From Nitronereus sp964503895 (GTDB lineage: Bacteria > Nitrospirota > Nitrospiria > Nitrospirales > UBA8639): 12,904 nucleotides of DNA. This document shows positions 7,242 to 12,904 of the stretch, piece after piece. The DNA lies in NCBI GenBank assembly GCA_964503895.1, contig CAZDCF010000031.1, forward strand, positions 1-12,904, given 5' to 3'. The position numbers and the translations under genes are program-made. Each line of letters starts with the position of its first letter. Position 1 is the stretch's first letter. The notes beneath the pieces were generated by a model. It searched no databases, was not told where the DNA came from, and worked only from the letters and a program-made list of their open reading frames with translations.

Positions 7242-7264
7242 GGGGCAATCCAGGAATCCGTCAA
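7235..7264 (-). promoter_or_regulatory. Sigma70-type promoter of the nuoF-ferredoxin-PTPS-folE operon
   Basis: On the minus strand TTGACG (7264-7259) and TATAGT (7240-7235) are separated by 18 bases, each matching the consensus at five of six positions. Transcription would start near 7228, leaving a leader of about 44 bases that contains GAGGA before ATG 7184. This is the best promoter in the window, and it is the reason for rejecting the upstream GTG start of nuoF. Confidence 0.65.
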
Positions 7265-7534
7265 GCATCTCCCGACGTAATTATTTAAAAAAAACATAAT
7301 ATTCTTAACTTGTTATGTGTTCTGAGTCCTAGGATAATAAGCCACCAGAAGTAGCAACAAACCTTTTGGCATTATGTCATAAGTTTTGCCAAACCTATAT
7401 CGATTAGCAAGTGAAGTAATAATTTGTAAATCAATATCTGAGTTTGTACACTTTGGGATCTTGTACAGCCAGTCCGAAAAAATTGTTAGCTAATCTTATA
7501 AATGGTTCACGGCAAACAAGAGAGGAGAAATCAG
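7265..7534. promoter_or_regulatory. nuoF-purE intergenic region with palindromes and a direct repeat
   Basis: The divergent gap between nuoF and purE is about 350 bases and holds no convincing gene. Beyond the nuoF promoter it contains a nested palindrome, TTTGGCA/TGCCAAA (7365-7371 with 7387-7393) enclosing TTATG-T-CATAA (7372-7382). A direct repeat TTGTACA occurs at 7444-7450 and 7461-7467, a 17-base period. TATAAA at 7497-7502 is a possible -10 for purE, but no matching -35 is seen. The purE ribosome-binding site GAGGAG is at 7522-7527. No known riboswitch pattern was recognised. Confidence 0.35.
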
Positions 7535-8029
7535 ATGGAATCGCAGAGTCAGACACCATTAGTTGGCATTATTATGGGGAGTAAAAGTGATTGGGAAGTC
7601 ATGCGACTTGCCAGCGAAACACTCATCCAACTCGGCATTGCAAATGAATGTCGTGTAATCTCAGCCCATCGAGCACCGGATGCGCTCCTCGAATATGTAA
7701 GCCAAGCCGAAAATCGAGGGTTGAAAGTCATCATCGCCGGAGCTGGCGGGGCCGCGCATTTACCTGGCGTCATCGCTGCAAAAACCACGTTACCGGTTTT
7801 GGGTTGTCCGATGCAATCCAAAGCACTTCAGGGACTGGACTCATTATTATCAATTGTTCAAATGCCCAAAGGCATTCCCGTGGCTACCCTCGCGATAGGT
7901 GAAGCAGGATCGGCTAACGCCGCCTTGTTTGCCGCCGCTATTTTGGCCTTATCAGATTCTGGGATTAGACAACGGCTGGAAGAATATCGAAAGAAACAAA
8001 CAGAAAAAGTGTTAGCGGAGAAACTGTGA
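7535..8029 (+). CDS. purE: N5-carboxyaminoimidazole ribonucleotide mutase, class I PurE
   Basis: PurE converts N5-carboxyaminoimidazole ribonucleotide to 4-carboxy-AIR in de novo purine synthesis. The 164-residue protein has the class I marks in order: GSKSDWEVM (15-23), the catalytic-site SAHRAPD (43-49, His45) and GAGGAAHLPG (69-78) followed by LPVLGCPM. The frame is open back to 7502, but ATG 7535 is chosen because GAGGAG lies seven bases upstream and the conserved core begins shortly after. PurE of this class normally works with PurK, whose gene is not next door, so purE is transcribed alone here. It converges on the malate dehydrogenase gene with 90 bases between them and no convincing terminator hairpin. 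Confidence 0.95.
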   Translation: MESQSQTPLVGIIMGSKSDWEVMRLASETLIQLGIANECRVISAHRAPDALLEYVSQAENRGLKVIIAGAGGAAHLPGVIAAKTTLPVLGCPMQSKALQGLDSLLSIVQMPKGIPVATLAIGEAGSANAALFAAAILALSDSGIRQRLEEYRKKQTEKVLAEKL

Positions 8030-8119
8030 AAACCGCAAAGCACAACACATAACAAGTGAGGCGTAAAAATTTAATTTGAACTGCGTGCCGCATGATAAGT
8101 CATCCCTGACATTTCTTCA

Positions 8120-9064
8120 TCAACCGGCATTAAGTATTTTGTCAACCTCGTCACACAACTCGCGGACGGATTGAGCAGAAATATCGAACGCAACCTTTTC
8201 CTCAGCAGTAAGGTCATATTCGAGAATTTCTTCCACACCGTTTTTCCCAAGCCGAACAGGGACTCCCATGTAGGTTCCGTTTAATCCATACTCCCCTTCA
8301 CAAAGCGCAGCACAAGGCAGGACCTTGTTCTCATCTTTTATTATGGACTCTATCATTTCCACAGCCGAAGCAGCCGGGGCATAGTACGCACTCGAGGTCT
8401 TTAACAAATTCACAATTTCTGCTCCACCATTACGTGTTCGATTCACAATATCGTCAAGTTTTTCTTTCGATATCCACTGACTGATAGGTTGGCCACTCAC
8501 GGTGGTATGCCGAACCAAGGGAACCATGGCATCTCCATGCCCACCTAGGACCATGGCACGCACATTATGCACCGACATCCCTAGTTCTTTCGCAATAAAA
8601 GCGCTAAAACGAGCCGAATCTAGAACCCCCGCCATACCCACCACCCGTTCCTTGGGAAACCCGCTCACTCGATGGGCAACATATGTCATAGCATCAAGTG
8701 GGTTGGCGACAATGACCAAGATTGCTGATGGTGACCGCTTGACAATTTCTTGAACTACCGATTGAACGATCTTCGTATTCGTCTCAAGCAACTCAGATCG
8801 ACTTATTCCTGGTTTTCGCGCAACGCCAGAAGTAATCACAACCACACTGGAATCAGCAGTGTCGTCATAATTATTAGTCCCAATAATGGGAGAATCATAG
8901 CCACACACCGCACCAGCCTGTGCCAAGTCTAAGGCTTTACCCTGTGGAAGTCCCTCCACTATATCCAACAATACAATGTCATAGCCGTCCTTTTCTGCTA
9001 GCCGTTGAGCCGCCGAACCGCCAACATTGCCTGCTCCCACCACCGTAACTTTCCGTTCATGCAT
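8120..9064 (-). CDS. mdh: NAD-dependent malate dehydrogenase, LDH-like type
   Basis: Interconverts malate and oxaloacetate in the TCA cycle. The 314-residue protein belongs to the LDH-like malate dehydrogenase group. It has the Rossmann motif GAGNVG (10-15) with Asp34 for NAD preference, the mobile loop ARKPGISR (82-89) whose Arg83 is the malate-type specificity residue where lactate dehydrogenases have Gln, Arg89 for substrate binding, ANPLDAMT (120-127), the Asp149/Arg152 relay partner site in VLDSARF, and the catalytic His176 in GGHGDAMVP. The ATG at 9064 is preceded by GGTGAG two bases away, a weak site. It lies 102 bases downstream of the small unknown gene on the same strand, so an independent promoter is likely though none was clearly identified. 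Nothing looks truncated. Confidence 0.94.
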   Translation of the reverse strand: MHERKVTVVGAGNVGGSAAQRLAEKDGYDIVLLDIVEGLPQGKALDLAQAGAVCGYDSPIIGTNNYDDTADSSVVVITSGVARKPGISRSELLETNTKIVQSVVQEIVKRSPSAILVIVANPLDAMTYVAHRVSGFPKERVVGMAGVLDSARFSAFIAKELGMSVHNVRAMVLGGHGDAMVPLVRHTTVSGQPISQWISKEKLDDIVNRTRNGGAEIVNLLKTSSAYYAPAASAVEMIESIIKDENKVLPCAALCEGEYGLNGTYMGVPVRLGKNGVEEILEYDLTAEEKVAFDISAQSVRELCDEVDKILNAG

Positions 9065-9166
9065 AACTCACCAGTCTTCAAGAAAATACATTTTTATCAT
9101 TTCTAAAATTATTGCTGGTCGCCTCTTAATTTAGAAGAAAGTAAATTTTCCCTTGAATATTACTGA

Positions 9167-9577
9167 TTAGTCGTCATCGTGACTCTGCCATCCTGCAACT
9201 TTGAAATTAATCGTACACACAAAATTTTCACCATCATAAAAATTGACCTTGATCTTTTTACGACCATATTCTCTGGCCAAAAAATCCTCAGGGGCTTCAA
9301 CCAAACCTTGATATTCTCCAGGCCGATAAGCACCAAGATCTTTAAAACCTACAATCATCCCTTGTTTGACTTCCTGCAAGATCCTGGAAGAACACCGAGG
9401 ATACACTTCCCAAAACTTGGCATCAATTTCGTCTTTATTCGGCTCGGAACTAGGATCTCCAATCTTCCGATCTTTTTTATCAAACTTGGCCAACCGCCGC
9501 ACATAAGGATATTGATGCCCAGTAAACAGTTTGTATAACCAAGGAGGCACTTTGGGTTTTTGAGATCCATCTAACAT
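9167..9577 (-). CDS. Uncharacterised small protein
   Basis: I do not recognise this gene. From ATG 9577 it encodes 136 residues, apparently soluble, with no signal peptide or membrane segment. The N-terminal half is basic and aromatic (WLYKLFTGHQYPYVRRLAKF, then a Lys/Asp-rich linker). The C-terminal half alternates short hydrophobic strands (VGFKDLGAYRPGEYQGLV, KIKVNFYDGENFVCTINFKV) and ends in an acidic SHDDD, suggesting a small beta-rich domain. The start is uncertain: AAAGGA lies 12 bases before 9577, and ATG 9616 or TTG 9667 in the same frame are alternatives without better sites. Coding is supported by the long uninterrupted frame and protein-like composition. The antisense frame over the same DNA is rich in Phe/Ile/Thr and looks like a shadow. 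It lies between mdh and the NorD-like gene on the same strand. Confidence 0.7.
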   Translation of the reverse strand: MLDGSQKPKVPPWLYKLFTGHQYPYVRRLAKFDKKDRKIGDPSSEPNKDEIDAKFWEVYPRCSSRILQEVKQGMIVGFKDLGAYRPGEYQGLVEAPEDFLAREYGRKKIKVNFYDGENFVCTINFKVAGWQSHDDD

Positions 9578-9635
9578 AAATCTAAAACATCCTTTAAAAA
9601 GACATTTTTCTACCATCCGACAAACAGACTCTGCC

Positions 9636-9664
9636 CTAGCCAGGCGTTTAAAATAGCCGTCTAG
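9636..9664. repeat. Imperfect CTAG-ended palindrome in the intergenic region
   Basis: The arms CTAGCCAGGCG (9636-9646) and GCCGTCTAG (9656-9664) flank an A/T core TTTAAAATA. CTAG pairs perfectly at both ends and the inner GC-rich bases pair only partly. CTAG-tipped arms round an A/T core resemble short intergenic repeat elements of some bacteria. Only this copy was noticed in the window, so repeat status is a guess. Confidence 0.25.
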
Positions 9665-9729
9665 CAAGACCGCAGCGTTGTTACCGCACGGAGCATGTGC
9701 TTAGTGGGTAAGTACAACAACAACCCGAA

Positions 9730-9760
9730 AACGCCATTGGCGTTCTTCTTTTTAACGCCC
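9730..9760 (-). terminator. Hairpin just after the NorD-like gene, with a competing third arm
   Basis: AACGCC-ATT-GGCGTT (9730-9744) is a perfect 6-bp hairpin lying seven bases past the stop of the NorD-like gene on the minus strand, preceded there by an A-rich AAAAAGAAG and followed by TTTTCGGG. On the plus strand the same hairpin is followed by CTTCTTTTT. A third arm, AACGCC at 9754-9759, overlaps the stop codon and could pair with GGCGTT 9739-9744 instead, so two mutually exclusive hairpins are possible. It most likely ends the NorD-like transcript. Confidence 0.5.
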
Positions 9761-12700
9761 AGTCGTCAGTCGTTGATACACCCGCGGTAATCTCTTAGGC
9801 AAGTCCGCCACATCATCAAGCACCAAATACTGTACATCCCCATACATGCGTTTGAGATATCCTGTCGCCTCTCGATCGACGGTCAAGCAAAACGGACTGA
9901 TGCCATGTTGTCGTGCCTCACGCAAGGCCATTTTTGTGTCTTCGAGGGCATATTCGTTGGCGTATCCACCATCAAGAGGCTTTCCGTCACTTAACAAGAT
10001 CAACAACCGATGTCTGGCCGGACAACGCAACAACTTTTGCGTAGTATGGCGAATAGCCGCTCCATCGCGATTTTGTTGCCGTGGGGCCATGGCTTCTATG
10101 CGCTGTCCCACTCGACAACGAAGAGTATCATCAAAATCCTTAAGTACCAGAAAATCCACGTGATCACGCCCTTGACCAGAAAAGCCATACAACGCATATT
10201 GATCGCCAGTAGCCTCCAAGGCTTCTACGAGTAACACCAGCCCTTCTTTTTCAACATCAATTACACGACGTACTCCTGACTCCAACTGCCGACCGGTTGA
10301 TCCACTCATATCAACTAAAAATGCAACGGCCACTTGCCGTTCGCGTTTATCTCGGCGGGAATAGATTTGATCCGATGGATCGGCACCCGCATGTCTTGCC
10401 ACGACCCGGCCAACGACTGCGTCCAAATCCAATTCTTCCCCATGTTCGTAGCCATAAGTCCGACGTAAAGCGGTCGGGCGTATAGCCTCAAAATATCGTC
10501 GCAAGAGGCGTATAGACGGTCCGTGTTTTTCCAGCGTAGTTTGAGCAAAATCCTGGTTACCCTCTATCCCTGGCCGTTCAATTACCCGACACCATTTCAG
10601 TCGATAATCTTGAAGCGCTCCATCCCACTCTGGATACAAGTACGTCTGAGGGCTACCTTTCTGAACTGGTTGTTCACCTTGCCCGGCTGCTTGTACGGTC
10701 CAATGTTCTTCCAAAACTCGATCTTGGCTTGGCTGAGCATTATTGCGATCTTGTGTCTGTCTATCCCCCAATTCTTTCTCGCCCAATTCTTGGGTTGGCT
10801 GAGATTGGGAATCTTTCGCGACATCATTTTCCTGCATTTGCATCAGGTCCAACCCTGATGGGGACACACCTTCCTCCGAAGCACTCTCACTCTGGATCAC
10901 TTCAGGATTCATCTCGCCCCGGTAGGCAAAGTTTGTGATGGATCGATAGGCCCCAGCCGTTTCTTCAGCCGCACGAGGCCCAGCTCCAAGATCATCCTCT
11001 TGGTCTGGTGAATCAGGCGGTGATTCAATAGAAGGCGTTTCATAAGTCGCAATCATGTCATCCATGACCTGATAAATCTGATCCGCTATGTGAATAGAAT
11101 CATAAGCTGACGCTCCAATCCTGAGTATGGATTGAGCCAAAGGCCAACACTTTTCAACTACCGGCTTTAGATCATCCTGGATTAGATCGGAATCCTGCCC
11201 TTGAGTTAAGAAAAGGAGCAACACATCCAATACCATCTCCCGTGCAGTCATCCCATGCAGAAAGGAACGCGTGTTGATCGACGCTTTGGCTAATGCTTCG
11301 AGGTCCCCACGAAGCCCCGGGTATTCTTGTTGTAAAAGAAACTCGACCCGCGCATCTTCAAGAATGGTCCACAGATCCTGGATCACACCTTTCTGTGGAT
11401 ACAAGGAAAACACGTCAGTCAAGGAATTCATCTGGTCAATAGCATGCTGCCCTCGCTCATAGCGCGCCACAATTTTTTTTCCCATACTTTGCAAAAAATC
11501 TTTGCCAATTTGATACGTTCCAAATTCAAGGTGCCCCACTTCGTGAGCCACCATGACAGTGTAACAACGCAGATTATCATCACGAGACTTATAATGATTC
11601 ATCACCAAAGGCAATAGAATACGCATCCCATTTGGTGTTTTCTCAGTTCGTATCTGGCCTTGGCTTTCAGGCAATGATTCAATCAACACCGATTTTCCGC
11701 AAATCATTTGCGCGAATAATTTCAACGTGCGGACAACTTGTTGAAGCGTGACCCCATTCATAGCTTCTTCAATCGAGCCCAACGCCTTGGCCGTTTCTAA
11801 GGCAAAATACGCGCGTGCACCCTCGGGGCTATAGTCCAACACCTCTATGCCCCCGCGAAACCAGTTTTCAAACGCATCATGTTTTTCATTAGCACCCACA
11901 GTCACATTCACAATTTCCGAACATCTTCTAAAATAGGCCAAAGTCGCTTCAGCATCTCGATCCGCCAACAGCAGTCCATATTGCAACACGGTCGTTTGCC
12001 ACTCTCTAGATGGAAGGCTTCTCATCAGGCTCGGAACTTCTCCGAGAAATGCCAAAGCCGCCTCAGGAGATCGATCTGCTAGACTTGACCCAATGGCCAC
12101 AACACGAGGTCGCAATTCGGCCACGTCTATATCCTTTAAAAGGGAAGGACTTGTTCTGAAGAACTCCAAAATACCGATATAATCGGGTTTACCAAGACTA
12201 TTTTGGGTAATGAGTTTGGTGCCAAAGGTTACCCACGATCGAACTTCTTGGAGAGATAACGCCCCAGAGATGTTAGGACATTCACGAAAAAACTCGATCC
12301 CAAGCACTTGATTCCATTCAGTTAGTTCCTGACCGACATCGGCCCAACCCGCTAAATCAATATTCGGATCAGCAAAGAATAATTCTGGGGTTTTTCTGAA
12401 AAATTCAAAAGCACAATTCGCCGCATACTCGGAATCGCTATCCGCGATTTCTAAAACAGTGGAAAGGGCATGGTGCCGATGTTCAGATGTTTCCAAAATT
12501 CCCAAAATTTTCGGGCTTTCTTTAAGATATTTGAGAGTCACCGCACCTGATACATTGGCTAGAGCAATGGCGAAATCCAACCAAGGCACCACCGCAGACG
12601 TATCACATCGACGAAGCACATCAGGCAAAGCTTCGATGCTCACGCCAGCCAACTTGACAGAGCTTCCTTGCAATTCCCTAAAAAGTTCTAAGATCTGTGC

Positions 12701-12808
12701 AACCTTACCCGCTACTTCCAGTTGGAGCGTAACTTCTTCAGCAACTTCTTGGCTCAGACTTTTTCTTAATAGGGAAAGCAGTTCTTCTCTGAGTGATAAA
12801 TCATTCAT
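9752..12808 (-). CDS. NorD/CbbO-like VWA-domain protein with N-terminal helical repeats and an HExxH motif
   Basis: A 1018-residue cytoplasmic-looking protein. The C-terminal von Willebrand A domain (about 825-1018) has MIDAS residues Asp833, Ser835 and Ser837 (DMSGST), the family stretch NRDGAAIR (Asp915) and Asp941 in LSDGKP. This end matches the NorD/CbbO family, which works with MoxR-type AAA+ ATPases to activate metalloenzymes such as nitric oxide reductase or Rubisco. The N-terminal third (about 90-345) holds seven degenerate repeats with cores like EFFRxxPxL at 91, 133, 170, 213, 251, 289 and 331. The middle has HEVGH (422-426) and EDARVE (484-489), a zinc-metalloprotease-like set. About 600-745 is Gln/Glu/Ser/Pro-rich and probably disordered. 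Known NorD proteins are about 600-650 residues, so this one is much longer. ATG 12808 has AAGG two bases upstream and follows the upstream stop by four bases. No nor or cbb structural gene is in view, so the target is unknown. Confidence 0.85.
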   Translation of the reverse strand: MNDLSLREELLSLLRKSLSQEVAEEVTLQLEVAGKVAQILELFRELQGSSVKLAGVSIEALPDVLRRCDTSAVVPWLDFAIALANVSGAVTLKYLKESPKILGILETSEHRHHALSTVLEIADSDSEYAANCAFEFFRKTPELFFADPNIDLAGWADVGQELTEWNQVLGIEFFRECPNISGALSLQEVRSWVTFGTKLITQNSLGKPDYIGILEFFRTSPSLLKDIDVAELRPRVVAIGSSLADRSPEAALAFLGEVPSLMRSLPSREWQTTVLQYGLLLADRDAEATLAYFRRCSEIVNVTVGANEKHDAFENWFRGGIEVLDYSPEGARAYFALETAKALGSIEEAMNGVTLQQVVRTLKLFAQMICGKSVLIESLPESQGQIRTEKTPNGMRILLPLVMNHYKSRDDNLRCYTVMVAHEVGHLEFGTYQIGKDFLQSMGKKIVARYERGQHAIDQMNSLTDVFSLYPQKGVIQDLWTILEDARVEFLLQQEYPGLRGDLEALAKASINTRSFLHGMTAREMVLDVLLLFLTQGQDSDLIQDDLKPVVEKCWPLAQSILRIGASAYDSIHIADQIYQVMDDMIATYETPSIESPPDSPDQEDDLGAGPRAAEETAGAYRSITNFAYRGEMNPEVIQSESASEEGVSPSGLDLMQMQENDVAKDSQSQPTQELGEKELGDRQTQDRNNAQPSQDRVLEEHWTVQAAGQGEQPVQKGSPQTYLYPEWDGALQDYRLKWCRVIERPGIEGNQDFAQTTLEKHGPSIRLLRRYFEAIRPTALRRTYGYEHGEELDLDAVVGRVVARHAGADPSDQIYSRRDKRERQVAVAFLVDMSGSTGRQLESGVRRVIDVEKEGLVLLVEALEATGDQYALYGFSGQGRDHVDFLVLKDFDDTLRCRVGQRIEAMAPRQQNRDGAAIRHTTQKLLRCPARHRLLILLSDGKPLDGGYANEYALEDTKMALREARQHGISPFCLTVDREATGYLKRMYGDVQYLVLDDVADLPKRLPRVYQRLTTGR

Positions 12809-12812
12809 AGCC

Positions 12813-12904
12813 TTAGTCTTCCCATGAAAGCAGATTCAAAACACTCCGCACCTTCTCCTCAGTCATACCGATGAGTTCTATCCTTTTCTTGCGACTTGCT
12901 GAGC
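12813..12904 (-). CDS. C-terminal end of an unidentified gene upstream of the NorD-like gene
   Basis: An open minus-strand frame enters from the window edge and ends in TAA at 12815-12813, four bases before the ATG of the NorD-like gene. The visible 29 residues are basic and then helical (RKKRIELIGMTEEKVRSVLN) and end in LLSWED. The tight spacing implies one operon and perhaps translational coupling. A MoxR/NorQ/CbbQ ATPase would be the expected neighbour of a NorD-like protein, but this tail shows no diagnostic motif and its identity cannot be told here. Confidence 0.55.
   Translation of the reverse strand, partial: SASRKKRIELIGMTEEKVRSVLNLLSWED

Noticed and set aside
7502..7534. Upstream ATG for purE at 7502
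   Set aside because: The 11 extra residues are encoded partly by the strong GAGGAG ribosome-binding site that serves ATG 7535.
8080..8100. TGCG-TGC-CGCA hairpin as a terminator between purE and mdh
   Set aside because: Only a four-base stem and no adjacent T-run on either strand.
9179..9538. Plus-strand frame of 119 codons opposite the small unknown gene
   Set aside because: Composition is skewed to Phe, Ile and Thr as expected for the complement of a real coding strand; the minus-strand protein looks more natural and is co-oriented with its neighbours.
10523..10858. Plus-strand frame of 111 codons with hydrophobic stretches, looking like a small membrane protein
   Set aside because: Fully antisense to the polar linker of the NorD-like gene; the hydrophobic look is the complement of Gln/Glu codons. 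No ribosome-binding site.
12459..12827. Plus-strand frame of 122 codons at the right end
   Set aside because: Antisense to the start of the NorD-like gene; Ser/Arg-rich shadow composition.
1..12904. CRISPR array, insertion sequence or prophage
   Set aside because: No regularly spaced repeats, transposase, integrase or phage genes were seen on either strand.

Overview
The window reads as a stretch of bacterial chromosome carrying mostly housekeeping genes, with one unusual large protein at its right end. Everything points to a bacterium: Shine-Dalgarno sites, GTG starts, a sigma70-type promoter, overlapping operon genes and a tRNA with its CCA encoded. By eye the base composition is moderate and somewhat below 50 % GC (not counted). 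The gene set (class I PurE, LDH-like malate dehydrogenase, NuoF, a NorD/CbbO-like VWA protein with a helical-repeat N-terminus) would fit a Gram-negative such as a member of the Nitrospirota, but that is an impression from gene content, not a demonstrated assignment.

Layout from left to right. Bases 1-53 are the 3' two thirds of a tRNA-Ala(GGC). Next comes an ABC-F ribosome-associated ATPase (+) behind a short, possibly structured leader. It converges on rarA/mgsA (-), the replication-fork AAA+ ATPase. rarA diverges from an alpha/beta hydrolase (+). The hydrolase converges on a four-gene minus-strand operon read as nuoF, 2Fe-2S ferredoxin, PTPS/QueD-family pterin synthase, folE. The operon has a good TTGACG-18-TATAGT promoter, with a palindrome over its -10 region. 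purE (+) diverges from this operon across about 350 bases of intergenic DNA rich in small palindromes, and converges on a malate dehydrogenase gene (-). A small uncharacterised gene (-) follows. Last is a 1018-residue NorD/CbbO-like protein (-) preceded by the tail of another minus-strand gene four bases upstream.

How the genes may work together. FolE turns GTP into 7,8-dihydroneopterin triphosphate, and the PTPS-family enzyme beside it uses that product. The zinc-site motif of this synthase is Cys-x5-His-Gly-His, the spacing of tetrahydrobiopterin-type PTPS rather than the Cys-x3-HGH spacing of ordinary QueD, so a biopterin-like product is a real alternative to queuosine precursor. These two genes are coupled to a NADH-binding NuoF-like flavoprotein and an adrenodoxin-type ferredoxin, with no nuoE or nuoG beside them. 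That suggests, but does not show, a dedicated NADH-to-ferredoxin electron path. The right-end protein combines seven degenerate ~40-residue helical repeats, an intact HExxH...EDxRxE zinc-protease-like site, a long polar linker and a C-terminal VWA domain with a MIDAS motif.

Several starts were moved inward from the longest open frame (rarA, nuoF, purE, and more tentatively the small unknown gene) on ribosome-binding-site or promoter evidence. No CRISPR array, insertion sequence, prophage gene or obvious pseudogene was seen.
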